Source: Mytilus trossulus (lineage: Eukaryota > Mollusca > Bivalvia > Mytilida > Mytilidae). From it: a stretch of 64,000 nt of DNA. The translations under genes were made by a program, and so were the position numbers. The stretch is from the NCBI RefSeq assembly GCF_036588685.1, contig NC_086377.1, forward strand, positions 66,966,283-67,030,282. Direction: 5' to 3'. Below, one piece after another: positions 22,459 to 32,852 of the stretch (position 1 is its first letter; every line of letters begins with the position of its first letter). The notes beneath the pieces were generated by a model. It was not told the DNA's origin. It searched no databases and saw only the letters and a list, made by a program, of their open reading frames with translations.

Positions 22459-22985
22459 CTGAATACAGAATAAAGATAAATCGATAACTTCTCAACAATT
22501 ATAGGTGTATTCTTTCTGATTTAATAATAACTCAAGAACTGTAAAAGTGACGCTTCCAAATTTGAACTGAGTTATGTGGTTAAAAGCATTATATGTACTT
22601 TTCCATACATTTAGTTCAGACAAACTCAAGTTAGAGAAAGAAAACAAAAAAATCAGTAATTTGTTCATTTGAAAGGGGGCATAATCCTAGAACGGTAATC
22701 AAAATGCTCGAACGCACTGAATGGTAAAGATTCCTTTAATGTGTCCATAGGAAGTAAAATTGAATATTGCATTGAATAAAGTATTGGTTTCAGTTGATTT
22801 AAAAACCATTATGGACAAAGAAAGATAACTCGAATTTGCAAAGAAAACTAAAAAATATTTATAAAAATGGAGGGTAAAAATTGCTTTAATTTGTCAGTAG
22901 AAGGCAAAATTAAACATTGCATTGTATAAACATGATGAAAATTGATTCAATTTTTATTATGGACAAAGGAAATACCTTCAATTTT
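22459..22985. other. Non-coding upstream of the cassette A coiled-coil exon
   Basis: No HEPN exon was found here, although the cassette would need one upstream. The stretch has loose similarity to the repeat-rich flanks (GGGCATAATCCTAGAACGG). Nothing else was recognised. Confidence 0.4.
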
Positions 22986-24072
22986 AACCAGATGCTCCGC
23001 AGGGCGCAGCTTTAAACGACCGCAGAGGTCGAACCCTGAACAGTTGGGGCAAATATCGACACAACATTCAAGCTTGATACAGCTCTGAATTTGGATTGTG
23101 ATTAAATAGTTGACACACCATAGGCTTCTGACACAGAATAAATGTGGTCTAAGAACTTAAACTTAAAAACTTGAAAAATTTAGATTGGACATTTATCTAT
23201 TATGGTCCAATATCCAAAATCTAAGTACATGGTCAGATTAAGCATACCAAAAAAAACCCAAGAATTCAATTTTTGGTGAAATCAAATAATATTCAATTTC
23301 TGACCCTTTAGACCTCAATGTGGACAAATTTGATAACTGGGCCAAAATATTAAAAATCTAAATACATGGGAAGACTCAGCATATAAAAAAAAACCCATAT
23401 ACTTCACACGAAGTTTAATTTTGGACCCCGATTTGGACCAACTTAAAAACTGGGCCGATAATCAAAAATCTAAGCACATGTACATGTTTAGATTCAGCAT
23501 ATCAAAAAACACCAAGAATTTCATTTTTGTTAAAATCAAACTTACTTTAATTGTGGAACCTTTGGACCTTAATGTAGACCAATTTGAAAACGGGACCAAA
23601 AATTAAGAATCTAGATTCACGGTTAGATTTGGCATATCAAAGACCCCCAATAATTGAATCTTTGATAAAATCAAATAAAGTTTAATGTTGGACCCTTTTG
23701 GACCCTAATACCTAAACTATTGGGACCAAAACTCTCCAAATCAACCCAAACCGTCCCTTTGTGGTCATAAACCTTGTTTTTAAATTTCATAGATTTCTAG
23801 TTTTACTTATACTAAAGTTGTTGTGCAAAAAAACAGAAAAATGCTTATTTGGGCACTTTTTGCCCCGTAATTCCTAAACTGTTGGGACCAAAACTCCCAA
23901 AATCAATCCCAACCTTCCTTTTGTGGTCATTAACCTTGTGCTAAAATTTTATAGATTTTTTTTCACTAATTCTTAAATTATTGTGCGAAAACCAAGAAAA
24001 TGCTAATTTGAGCCCTTTTTGGCCCCTTATTCCTAAACTGTTTGGACCAAAACTCCAAAAATCAATCACAAC
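22986..24072 (+). repeat. Composite repeat, copy i, left part
   Basis: It begins AACCAGATGCTCCGCAGGGC and has the same order of modules as the copies at 42521, 49278 and 55140. A conserved leader is followed by an about 130-bp module (GGACC...AAAACTGGGCC...TTAGATTCAGCATATCAAA) and then an about 160-bp module (TTCCTAAACTGTTGGGACCA...CTTGTGTT). It is interrupted at 24072 by the LTR element and resumes at 28842. It is non-coding. Confidence 0.8.
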
Positions 24073-24353
24073 TGTAGTAAAGTCATCATCTCTAATCTGT
24101 TAACGTAATTATCTATGACAGATCACAGACATATTAATTCTCAGTTCTCCGGTCAATGTTTACATTATCCATGTTATCGGTGTTAGATATTTTCTATATA
24201 CATCTGGTTTAAGTTAAAGAGTTAATAGGAAGCTTTCTCACGGTTTTGATTCATTCTGCATTCTAACTGTACAACTATCAACATGTATTATTTCAATAGA
24301 TTATCAGTACTTTAAATGTGTTTCGTTTATATATGTAATCCAAAGTTACTACA
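24073..24353 (+). repeat. 5' LTR (281 bp)
   Basis: It starts TGTAGTAAAG and ends GTTACTACA (TG...CA ends). It is identical by eye to 28556-28836. No clear TATA box was assigned. Confidence 0.95.
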
Positions 24354-24358
24354 CAAAT

Positions 24359-24371
24359 TGGCGACGAGGAT
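24359..24371 (+). promoter_or_regulatory. Candidate primer-binding site
   Basis: TGGCGACGAGGAT lies 5 nt after the 5' LTR, where reverse transcription is primed by a host tRNA 3' end. It starts with the TGG expected from pairing with tRNA CCA. The tRNA was not identified. Confidence 0.6.
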
Positions 24372-24405
24372 AAACTATATTTTTCAAAACTCTTAAGCAA
24401 TAATA

Positions 24406-27400
24406 ATGGGAGACGACGCACCCGTCATAGTTATTCCGACTAACTATGGTCGTATTGAAGAATTCAATGATAAAGGCGATTGGATAGAGTATACGGAAAG
24501 ACTCGATCACTATTTCGAGGCCAACGAAATAAATAATGCTGAAAAGAAAAGAGCAATATTGTTGAGTGCCTGTGGTCAAAGGACATATAAATTAATCAGG
24601 AATTTATGTGCACCTACTAAACCGAAAGATAAAACGTTTAAGGACATAGTGGATTTAGTTAAAACTCATCAGCATCCAAAACCGTCTTCAATTGTAGAAA
24701 GATGCAGATTCAATAGCAGAGTCAGACATCCAGACGAGTCAGTGAGTCAGTTCGTGGCTGAACTCAGGAGTCTATCAGAACATTGTGACTATAAAGATAC
24801 ACTTGATCACATGTTAAGAGACATGCTCGTGTGTGGAATTAAAGATGATAGGATTCAGCGACGTTTATTAGCAGAGACCGACCTAACATTTAAGAGGGCG
24901 ATGGATATTTCAACGGCAATGGAAATGGCTGCTAAAAATGCACAGGATATCCAGGCCAGTGGAATACTTCAAAATTCCGTGAATAAAGTAACTAAAGGGA
25001 AGCCAAGGAGCAACTACAGTCAAAACAGTCAACATGAACAATCTGATTGTTACAGATGTGGAGGTAACCACAAAGCCGCAGAATGTAGATTTAGAGATGC
25101 CAAATGTCATATATGCCAAAAGAAAGGACATATTGCAAAACAATGCAGGAATAGGGATGACCGTAATCCACAATTTCAAAGAAGTAATGCAAATTCTGGA
25201 TCAAGATTTTACAAAAAGCAAGCACACTTCGTTGAGCAGAATGCCAGTGAAAATTCTGGAAGCGACAGTGAAAACGAAGTATATTCGGTTTTTATCTTGG
25301 GATATAGCTGCGATGCATATAAAGTTGATATACAAGTGAATAATAAAAACATTATCATGGAAATAGATACAGGAGCCTCCGTTTCAATAATGAGTGAGGA
25401 GACGTATAAAGAATTTGAATCGAAGTTCAAGTTAGAGCCGACTTCAGTAAAACTTCGAACGTATCTTGGGGATTCCATTCCTGTGTTAGGACGTGCAACC
25501 GTAAACGTAACATATCAGAAGGAAAATGTTAAACTTCCGTTATTTGTGGTGAAACGGAAAGGTCCGAACTTATTAGGTCGAGATTGGATCAGCAAGATTC
25601 AACTCAACTGGAAGGAAATTTTCGCAGTACATGTATCGAAAGATCAACCAGGTTTGGAGGAGACATTATCTACTTACACCGACGTATTCAAGGATGAATT
25701 GGGGGCTATAAGGGGAGTTAAAGCAAAGATCTATGTCGATGAAAATGCAACACCAAAGTATTTCAAGGCCCGCCCATTACCATATGCGTTGAAAGAAAAG
25801 GTAGAACTAGAGTTAGAAGGTTTGGAAAAGAGAGGACAAATAAGTAGAGTCGAGTTTTTGGAATGGGCCGCACCTATAGTACCTATTGTGAAAGAAAATG
25901 GATCTATAAGAATATGCGGAGATTATAAAATAACAGTGAATAGAGTGTCAAAGTTGGATAACTATCCAATACCGAAAACCGAGGATTTATACGCCACGTT
26001 GGCAGGAGGGGAAGAATATACAAAACTGGATTTAGCCCAAGCTTATCAACAGATTGAATTGGAGGAGAATTCTAAACAATACACCACAATAAACACGCAC
26101 AAGGGTTTGTTTCAATATCACCGTCTACCATTTGGAGTTTCTTCAAGTGCTGGGATTTTTCAACGAACATTAGAGAACATTATACAGGGGATTCCTAATG
26201 TACTTGTCCGCGTTGATGATATTTTGATCACCGGGAAGGACAGGAACGAACATTTGAAAACATTACATGAAGTGCTCAGTCGTTTCCAGAAGGCAGGTAT
26301 GTTGAATTATTACAACCGATTTCTACCAAATTTGTCAACTTTGCTTCAACCATTACACAAGTTACTCCAAAAGAATATTACTTGGGAGTGGAAAGAGGAA
26401 CAAGAGAAAGCGTTTGTAGATTCAAAAACATTGTTAACTTCATCTAAAGTGTTAATTCACTTTGATCCAAAGAAAAAAATCATACTAGCTTGTGATGCGT
26501 CAACTTATGGTGTAGGTGCAGTGCTTAGCCACAAGACAGAACATGGAGATCAACCGATAGCGTTTACATCGAGAACTTTGACATCTGCCGAAAAAAATTA
26601 TTCCGTGCTCGAGAAAGAAAGCTTGGCAATAATTTTCGGAATTAAGAAATTCCATCAGTATTTGTATGGAAACCCAGTGACAATATTAACAGACCATAAG
26701 CCGATCATAGGGTTATTTCGTGAGGATAAAGCCGTACCCACAATGGCAGCGTCACGCATTCAAAGATGGGCGTTAACTCTTAGTGCATATGAGTATACCA
26801 TGGTTTACCGAGAAGGGAGTAAAAACGGGAATGCTGATGGACTAAGCAGACTACCGTTAAAAATCAAGGATTCAAAAACACCCGTTCCAGGAGACACAAT
26901 ACTATTGATGGAACATTTGGATAACACACCAGTGAACGCGAAATCAATCAAGAAATGGACGCACAAGGACACCGTATTGTCAGTAGTTCTAAGGTGCATA
27001 TTGAATGGATGGCCTAGTAACAGTCAGAATGAGGAGATACAGCCGTATTTTACTCGTAAAAGTGAGTTGAGCGCTCAGGATGGCTGCATATTATGGGGAG
27101 GAAGAGTAGTCATTCCAAAGCAAGGACGTGAGTCCATGTTAACAGAGCTTCACCAGGGACATCCTGGTATAACACGCATGAAACAGTTAGCAAGGAGTTA
27201 TATCTGGTGGCCAGGACTTGACAGTGATTTGGAAAAAACCGTTATCAATTGTCAAAATTGTCAAGAAAGTAAAAAGTTGCCTGCCGAGGCACCGTTACAC
27301 CCGTGGGAGTATCCTAACCGTCCGTGGTCTAGACTCCATTTAGATTTTGCAGGACCGTTCATGAACAAAATGTTTCTAGTCATCGTGGATGCCTATTCCA

Positions 27401-28272
27401 AATGGATTGATATACATATCATGAGCTCGACTACAAGCGAAGCTACAATTGATAAGCTGAAACAAACGTTCGCTACTCATGGCTTATGCGACTTGATCAT
27501 AACAGATAACGGAACCGCTTTCACTAGCAGGGAATTTGCAGAATTCATCCGAGTGAACGGTATCAAACATAGAACAACCGCACCGTGGCATCCTGCAAGT
27601 AATGGATGTGCAGAACGGGCTGTTCAAACTTTTAAAGAGGGAATGAAGAAGATAAAATCAGGAACAGTTCAAGACAAGCTCAATAGTTTCCTATTCAACT
27701 ATCGAAGGACACCACAAACAACAACAGGAATAGCACCGTCTGAATTACTTATGAAGAGACAGTTGCAGTCAAGATTAAATCTTGTATTTCCCAACATTGA
27801 CGAAAAAGTGGTTGAAAAACAATTCAAACAGAAAACGTACCACGATAAAACAGCAAAACACAGAACAATCGAAGTAGGAGAACTCGTATTCGCGAGGAAT
27901 TTCGTTGTTAACTCCAAACTGAAATGGATTAAAGGAGTTGTGGTGAATCAGACAGGACCGTTGTCATTCAAAATAGAACTTTCCGATGGACGGATTATAC
28001 GTAGGCATATCGATCATATCAGAATTAGAAGTTCCGATTGTCGAGATACTGAAACAGGTGACAACATAGAGACAAGTGTCACAGACAAAAGTAATCTTGA
28101 GCTTAAGATTACTGTACCACCGTTATCTACAGAGCAACAAGACCAAGGTATGCCAAATCCGACAATTAACGAAGATTCAGATCCAATCAAAACAGCTGAT
28201 CCGATTACAGATCGATATCCGACAAGAGCCAGAAAACAACCAGCGTATTTAAAGGATTATGTGCATAAATAA
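24406..28272 (+). CDS. gag-pol polyprotein of the LTR element
   Basis: This is a single open frame of 1,288 residues from ATG 24406. Gag carries two knuckles, CYRCGGNHKAAEC (from residue 215) and CHICQKKGHIAKQC. The aspartic protease has DTGAS (Asp321). The RT runs about 450-632 with KLDLAQAYQQIELEE and LPFGVSSSAGIFQ, but the catalytic box reads VRVDDILITG, with Arg602 where an aromatic residue is usual. An in-frame deletion of roughly 50 residues after Met632 removes the thumb. RNase H shows Asp697, Glu738 and Asp763. The integrase has an HHCC finger and a D,D35E triad (Asp980, Asp1034, Glu1070), then a GPL/F-type C-terminus. There are no stops. Protease and integrase look intact; RT activity is unlikely. 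Confidence 0.93.
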   Translation: MGDDAPVIVIPTNYGRIEEFNDKGDWIEYTERLDHYFEANEINNAEKKRAILLSACGQRTYKLIRNLCAPTKPKDKTFKDIVDLVKTHQHPKPSSIVERCRFNSRVRHPDESVSQFVAELRSLSEHCDYKDTLDHMLRDMLVCGIKDDRIQRRLLAETDLTFKRAMDISTAMEMAAKNAQDIQASGILQNSVNKVTKGKPRSNYSQNSQHEQSDCYRCGGNHKAAECRFRDAKCHICQKKGHIAKQCRNRDDRNPQFQRSNANSGSRFYKKQAHFVEQNASENSGSDSENEVYSVFILGYSCDAYKVDIQVNNKNIIMEIDTGASVSIMSEETYKEFESKFKLEPTSVKLRTYLGDSIPVLGRATVNVTYQKENVKLPLFVVKRKGPNLLGRDWISKIQLNWKEIFAVHVSKDQPGLEETLSTYTDVFKDELGAIRGVKAKIYVDENATPKYFKARPLPYALKEKVELELEGLEKRGQISRVEFLEWAAPIVPIVKENGSIRICGDYKITVNRVSKLDNYPIPKTEDLYATLAGGEEYTKLDLAQAYQQIELEENSKQYTTINTHKGLFQYHRLPFGVSSSAGIFQRTLENIIQGIPNVLVRVDDILITGKDRNEHLKTLHEVLSRFQKAGMLNYYNRFLPNLSTLLQPLHKLLQKNITWEWKEEQEKAFVDSKTLLTSSKVLIHFDPKKKIILACDASTYGVGAVLSHKTEHGDQPIAFTSRTLTSAEKNYSVLEKESLAIIFGIKKFHQYLYGNPVTILTDHKPIIGLFREDKAVPTMAASRIQRWALTLSAYEYTMVYREGSKNGNADGLSRLPLKIKDSKTPVPGDTILLMEHLDNTPVNAKSIKKWTHKDTVLSVVLRCILNGWPSNSQNEEIQPYFTRKSELSAQDGCILWGGRVVIPKQGRESMLTELHQGHPGITRMKQLARSYIWWPGLDSDLEKTVINCQNCQESKKLPAEAPLHPWEYPNRPWSRLHLDFAGPFMNKMFLVIVDAYSKWIDIHIMSSTTSEATIDKLKQTFATHGLCDLIITDNGTAFTSREFAEFIRVNGIKHRTTAPWHPASNGCAERAVQTFKEGMKKIKSGTVQDKLNSFLFNYRRTPQTTTGIAPSELLMKRQLQSRLNLVFPNIDEKVVEKQFKQKTYHDKTAKHRTIEVGELVFARNFVVNSKLKWIKGVVVNQTGPLSFKIELSDGRIIRRHIDHIRIRSSDCRDTETGDNIETSVTDKSNLELKITVPPLSTEQQDQGMPNPTINEDSDPIKTADPITDRYPTRARKQPAYLKDYVHK

Positions 28273-28540
28273 ATGATTGGTGTATAAAACGGCATAATAA
28301 TCCGTTCAATCATTAACAAGGTATTTTAGTGCTTTAATTCATTAGTATAATGGAGAAGATTTGCGAACATTTTTATAGTTCTTTTTAATTGCATAAGTAC
28401 TCAAGAACGGACTACTTCAGTTTTCTTTAAAAAACATTAATTAAGTGATCTGACATTTTTCATTTGTTTTTATAACAGTTTTATTTCCATTCATGAAAGA
28501 CATTAATTTAAGTGTGAAATTGTTCTAATTGATTGATGAT

Positions 28541-28555
28541 CTAAGGGTGGAGATG
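28541..28555 (+). promoter_or_regulatory. Polypurine tract
   Basis: AAGGGTGGAGATG directly precedes the 3' LTR, in the usual place for the plus-strand primer. Confidence 0.65.
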
Positions 28556-28836
28556 TGTAGTAAAGTCATCATCTCTAATCTGTTAACGTAATTATCTATG
28601 ACAGATCACAGACATATTAATTCTCAGTTCTCCGGTCAATGTTTACATTATCCATGTTATCGGTGTTAGATATTTTCTATATACATCTGGTTTAAGTTAA
28701 AGAGTTAATAGGAAGCTTTCTCACGGTTTTGATTCATTCTGCATTCTAACTGTACAACTATCAACATGTATTATTTCAATAGATTATCAGTACTTTAAAT
28801 GTGTTTCGTTTATATATGTAATCCAAAGTTACTACA
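28556..28836 (+). repeat. 3' LTR (281 bp)
   Basis: It is identical by eye to the 5' LTR and followed by the ACAAC target duplication. Confidence 0.95.
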
Positions 28837-28841
28837 ACAAC

Positions 28842-29004
28842 CTTCCTCTTGTGGTCATAAATCTTGTGTTAAAATTTCATATTTTCATGATTTTTATTAA
28901 CTTATGCTAAAGTTATAGTGCGAAAACCAAATGTCTTCGGACGACGACGACGACACCAACGTCATACCAATATACGACCAAAAAAATGTTTGCGGTCGTA
29001 TAAA
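28842..29004 (+). repeat. Composite repeat, copy i, right end
   Basis: It continues the 160-bp module cut by the LTR element, then the GACGACGAC run and the terminal hairpin (ATATACGACC...GCGGTCGTATA). Joining across the LTR element gives an uninterrupted module. Confidence 0.8.
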
Positions 29005-29448
29005 AATTAATTGATTGATATTTTCAGAGATAAAAAGATAAAACGTTTAGCTATTTTTTTTTTCATTTGTAAAGGGCATAACTCTAAAACAGTCAAAGTG
29101 ACAGCACCAAATTTCCAAATTGATCTGAAATTGTGGTAATAAACATTGCGTATGCGTTTCATAACATTTGGTTAAGGTAGATAGGGTGTCTTCCTCCATT
29201 TTAGATTTTGAAATACCAGAAAACAAGGTCTAGATTTTTGATAAAATGTGCAAATTTTGAAATTAGTAGGTGATTCATGAGTAAGATTTTTCATTATAAT
29301 ATAGAATATGCCATGTTTTATCATATTTATGATTGTATTTTACCAAAAAACAAATTCTTTTGTTTGATTCATTTTTTCCCAACTATGCCAAAGAAGTCAA
29401 ATGCAAGGACAGATAATTCAGATTGTGTAACATTTACAATAGAATGGG
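29005..29448. other. Non-coding, flank of truncated cassette B
   Basis: This stretch replaces the expected rest of the NTPase and any ankyrin region of cassette B. It includes a bivalve-repeat-like stretch (GGGCATAACTCTAAAACAG). No ankyrin coding sequence is present. Confidence 0.45.
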
Positions 29449-30137
29449 TTAGGAAATACACTCCAACTTATCCAACTCCAAAATGAGGCATCTGTACGGG
29501 TTTGCAAGAAAGCGTTCCATAGAGCCATGAATTTCGTGATTTGTCGTAAATACTTTGCAAAGTAGAGGGAACATTATGTGTGATGCTGAAAATAATAAAT
29601 TTCTAAAGATGTTTTCAGGAACACCTCTATACTTACAATGTTTTGTAAGAATATTTTCTTTTTCATCATCATTCAATGTGTTTTCCTTACTTTCTAAATC
29701 TATTACATTCTCCAGTACAAACGATTTAAGCTTAACGGCGTCTTTATAGACAGACTTCCTACAAGTAAAAAACATTTTAGAATCTTTATTCATCGCATTC
29801 ATTATACTGTCTTTGTGGTTATTTATAGTGCTATACATAAATATGTCTACAGCAAATTTACCAAACATATTGTCCAACACAAATATTTGTTTTAACTTTA
29901 CATCTGCATACTGTGAAATTTCTTCAACTCTACACACTGGAACTACTTCCCAACCGTATTGATAATGTTTTAAAGCTAGATGTCTTGCCATCGCAGTCTT
30001 ACCACACCCTGGTCCACCGACAAGAACAATAACAGAACAAGACTGTATCGTATCTTTTGCAGCTTTGTAAACATTTGTTCCATCATAATAAACCTCATCA
30101 TCTTCTTTCCATTGCTTGAGAACTTTAAAATGTGTTT
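29449..30137 (-). pseudogene. Cassette B NTPase exon, truncated
   Basis: The acceptor is TTTTCTTCAG (ending 30138). It encodes THFKVLKQWKEDDEVYYDGT, Walker A GGPGCGKT and Walker B QIFVLDNMFG (Asp-Asn where cassette A has Asp-Asp), then FTCRKSVY. It is closely parallel to cassette A down to ELDKLECIS, then stops at 29449. Cassette A goes on with PHQYAALILCLL and the ankyrin repeats, which are missing here. The sequence diverges abruptly at about 29457, so a deletion or insertion removed the C-terminus. It could still serve as a short terminal exon encoding an NTPase without repeats. I judge a pseudogene more likely. Confidence 0.75.
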
Positions 30138-31176
30138 CTGAAGAAAACAAGATGAAGGTAAAGTGCCGATTCAAGTCAAGCAAGTGTGCCCAAAGTATTT
30201 TTTATGAATCTTCACCATTTATGCACGAGTCAAAAATAAAATTAAATAAAACTTTTGGGAGGATCAAAACCTAAAACAAATATTAAAGAAAAACAGTCAT
30301 GTTTGTATACTATATCTAAATTACATATTTACTAAAACCACCAATACAGCAATACAATGCATTTAAATCATGTCTGACTCATAAGCGGAATGATTACTAA
30401 GATCAGTATGTTTTCAATAACAAATGTTGAACTAAATGACACTGTTTAAATGTTATTGATACATGCTTTGGAATTCTTTCATGAGGTTCTCAAAAACTTC
30501 AAATTTCTAAATATGTTCAATGTATGTCATCATAAAATCTGACAAAAGCGAAGCAAACGAGCCGAATCAGATAATTATCAATTTTGCTTGGAAGTTCGCT
30601 TGTCATGTGTCTGGGGTTTTGTCAGATGTTTGGAATCATCTGCTTTTATCCATTCGAACATCATAAAAAAATTGGTCCATTGACACTCATTTTCCTTTTT
30701 ATAAATCTTTTACATGTATAATGGTAACCCATCAGTAAACGTCTTATACATTTTTAATAATGGTTTAATAGTTTTTTAGAACATAACCTTGTCAATGATA
30801 AAACTATAAAAAGTGAAGAGAGAATATTTTCCCGCCACATTTCAATGGCTAATTTTTTTCTCTTTTTGATTCCTTTATTAATCCTCTATCAGTATAAAAT
30901 TATGTTTTGAAACTGAGAGGCGAACTCCCTTAAAAAATTTACCATAATGATTTTAGTTTTGGTACAAAGTTGAAAGGTCAATACTTATTATCATTTGGCA
31001 TGGTGTGCTCATATAATCCATGTTTTATGAATATCCTCAGGGTAATGTATTGGAACAAAACTGTCAGTACCAAATCATGTACTAGTATTTCAGGGAATGC
31101 ACCAAACTCTTTAAATCAAATGTGTCCAGGTTCTTTTTGAACAATTTAAGAATATTTAAAACAATACTACACATAC

Positions 31177-31414
31177 GTCTGATATTAGAAGGTATTTGAT
31201 CATCTTCTGTCATCTGGATTCTTTCCTGGTGTTGAACAATGGCTTCTCTGCATTCAAACAAATCCTGATGTAATATGTTTATTTCACCCTTATTGTTTTC
31301 AATTTCTCTCTGAAGATTTTCAAATATTTCTTTTTGTAACTTCTGATCTAGTTTCCTATTCAAAAGATTGCTCACGTCTGCTGACAGTGTGCCACAGCTT
31401 AAGCGTATGATAGC
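31177..31414 (-). CDS. Cassette B coiled-coil exon (238 nt)
   Basis: It runs from acceptor TTTTTTTCAG (ending 31415) to donor C/GTATGT (31176). It encodes AIIRLSCGTLSADVSNLL, then a coiled-coil-like stretch (KLDQKLQKEIFENLQREIE, CREAIVQHQERIQMTEDD) ending SNIR. It is phase 0 in and phase 1 out. It joins the NTPase exon at 30137 to give NIR-Q-THFKVLKQW. It is homologous to the cassette A exon at 22221-22458. Confidence 0.85.
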
Positions 31415-32079
31415 CTGAAAAAAAATGGTTTATCTTCATATAACAAGCACGAAAAAACGTAATTATAATTAAAACAGTGTTCAAATGATACAAGAACATT
31501 GCAACGTATACAGTACAGTAATTTGATTAAATGCTGTTCCCGTCTACGTAACATTAATATTTTTCTGGTTTTATTATCTACGTCGGTGTATGACTGCATT
31601 TGTCTAACTGTTGGTGTGTCCCAAAGTTAAGTTACATTACTTTTATAGAAACAGGATACTCATGAGCCATACAACATACAAGTCCCAAACACCCATACAT
31701 CACGATTAAAAAAAAAGACAAACACCTGTTCACAAACTGTTGAAAACTTAACTACTGTGATGACGACATTGGAACATATGCAGTTGTGACAAAGAAATTC
31801 AGTCATAATCGATCTAATTACTGTGCCTCCGGAAACACAGTCAAATCCTTATAGCATGACGTGGATGTATTGTTATTTGTCTCAAGTCACAATGAGAGTA
31901 ATTATGTTATTATTATATTCAGATCTTCATGGCAGTATATGAATGTGAATTCCTAAATAAAGCAACAAATTAAATTGTTGTTAGGTTTACAAGAAGTAGT
32001 GTAATCGTAAGGTATTCACTTGTTTATCAAATTATCAAGTTATTGTCAGGTGTACACTGTTATATGTATGTTGGCGTTT

Positions 32080-32240
32080 GGTTTTGTTGCAGTTCAGAGT
32101 TTCTGTTATTCCGTTTTTATCATCTTATAGTTGATTTGTTTGACTTTCCTCGGTTTTGGTTTGTTATCTAAATTAATTTTCGCTTAATCGATGTATGACT
32201 ATTGAACAGCGGTATACTACTGTTGCCTTTGTGTACAATA
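32080..32240 (+). repeat. Dispersed repeat fragment (intronic)
   Basis: It contains GGTTTTGGTTTGTTATCT and ATGACTATTGAACAGCGGTA. The reverse complement recurs at about 41600-41770. It lies between exons of the minus-strand gene. A weaker relative is at about 32750-32850. It is non-coding. Confidence 0.5.
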
Positions 32241-32313
32241 AAGTGAGCTCCGATTATGGTTTGAATAATAATAGTTGTGTCTACCATATTATTGTTAATG
32301 ATTATCAACGTGC

Positions 32314-32555
32314 CTGAGATAGATCAGTCCACATGTTATTGAAGTCCGAATCGTTTAATCTGAATTCTGTATTGTGAGCTAATAAGTTTCTGTTGTGTCG
32401 GATTCGTTCTATATCATCTTCTTTTGCAATGTCCCCTGGTAATGGCTGTGAACCCCAGCCGCTTGTTGGTGCTGACAGAGAGGTCAACGTGTTCCTTGTG
32501 AGTTTATATAGCAAGGAGAAATCAAAGTCGGTTGACTTAACATTAAGTGATGCGC
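32314..32555 (-). CDS. HEPN (DZIP3-type) exon, C-terminal part, with RNxLAH motif
   Basis: The acceptor ATATTTCAG ends at 32556. The exon encodes ASLNVKSTDFDFSLLYKLTR, then PTSGWGSQPLPGD, DDIERIRHNRNLLAH and DSDFNNMWTDLSQ. This is the layout of the DZIP3-like HEPN domain found in many mollusc proteins. RNLLAH fits the R-x4-H signature of HEPN ribonucleases, so RNA cleavage is possible (inference). The exon ends TCTCAG/GCACGT, a GC-type donor, in phase 0, which fits either coiled-coil exon (31414 or 22458). It starts with two bases of a codon supplied by the exon at 34649. There is no ATG, so it is internal. Confidence 0.8.
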
Positions 32556-32852
32556 CTGAAATATTATATTATTTGAAATAATTAAACCGCAAATATGTTT
32601 TAACCAACCATTCTATAAAGGTTTCAATTCATTGATCATCGCTATGCTGCAGGCTAAATTACAATAAAACTCTTTAGTGTTAATTGATGTATTTGTCCTT
32701 ATTATTCCATGTTCTTTTTCCGTGAAAAGGAAAATGGCCATTGTTATATTATAGTTCCTGTCTGTTTGGTTTGCTTTCAAGTGCTTTTGTTGTATCGTTG
32801 TTCTCCTCTTGTATTTGATGTGTTTCCCCCAATATTAGTTATTATAAATTTT

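Larger units (their letters stand above)
24073..28836 (+). mobile_element. Ty3/gypsy-type LTR retrotransposon (recent, RT-defective)
   Basis: It is 4,764 bp and consists of two 281-bp LTRs, identical by eye, a primer-binding-type site, one 1,288-codon gag-pol ORF and a purine-rich tract. It is flanked by a 5-bp target duplication ACAAC (24068-24072 and 28837-28841). The order protease, RT, RNase H, integrase is that of Ty3/gypsy elements. No envelope ORF is present. The element sits inside composite repeat copy i and between the two gene cassettes. Identical LTRs mean very recent insertion, yet the RT is damaged. Confidence 0.95.

Noticed and set aside
24073-28836. Endogenous retrovirus
   Set aside because: There is no envelope ORF between the integrase and the 3' LTR; the layout is that of a Ty3/gypsy retrotransposon.
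29277-29486. 69-codon plus-strand ORF overlapping the truncated cassette B
   Set aside because: Its 3' part is antisense to the NTPase exon and the rest has no motif.
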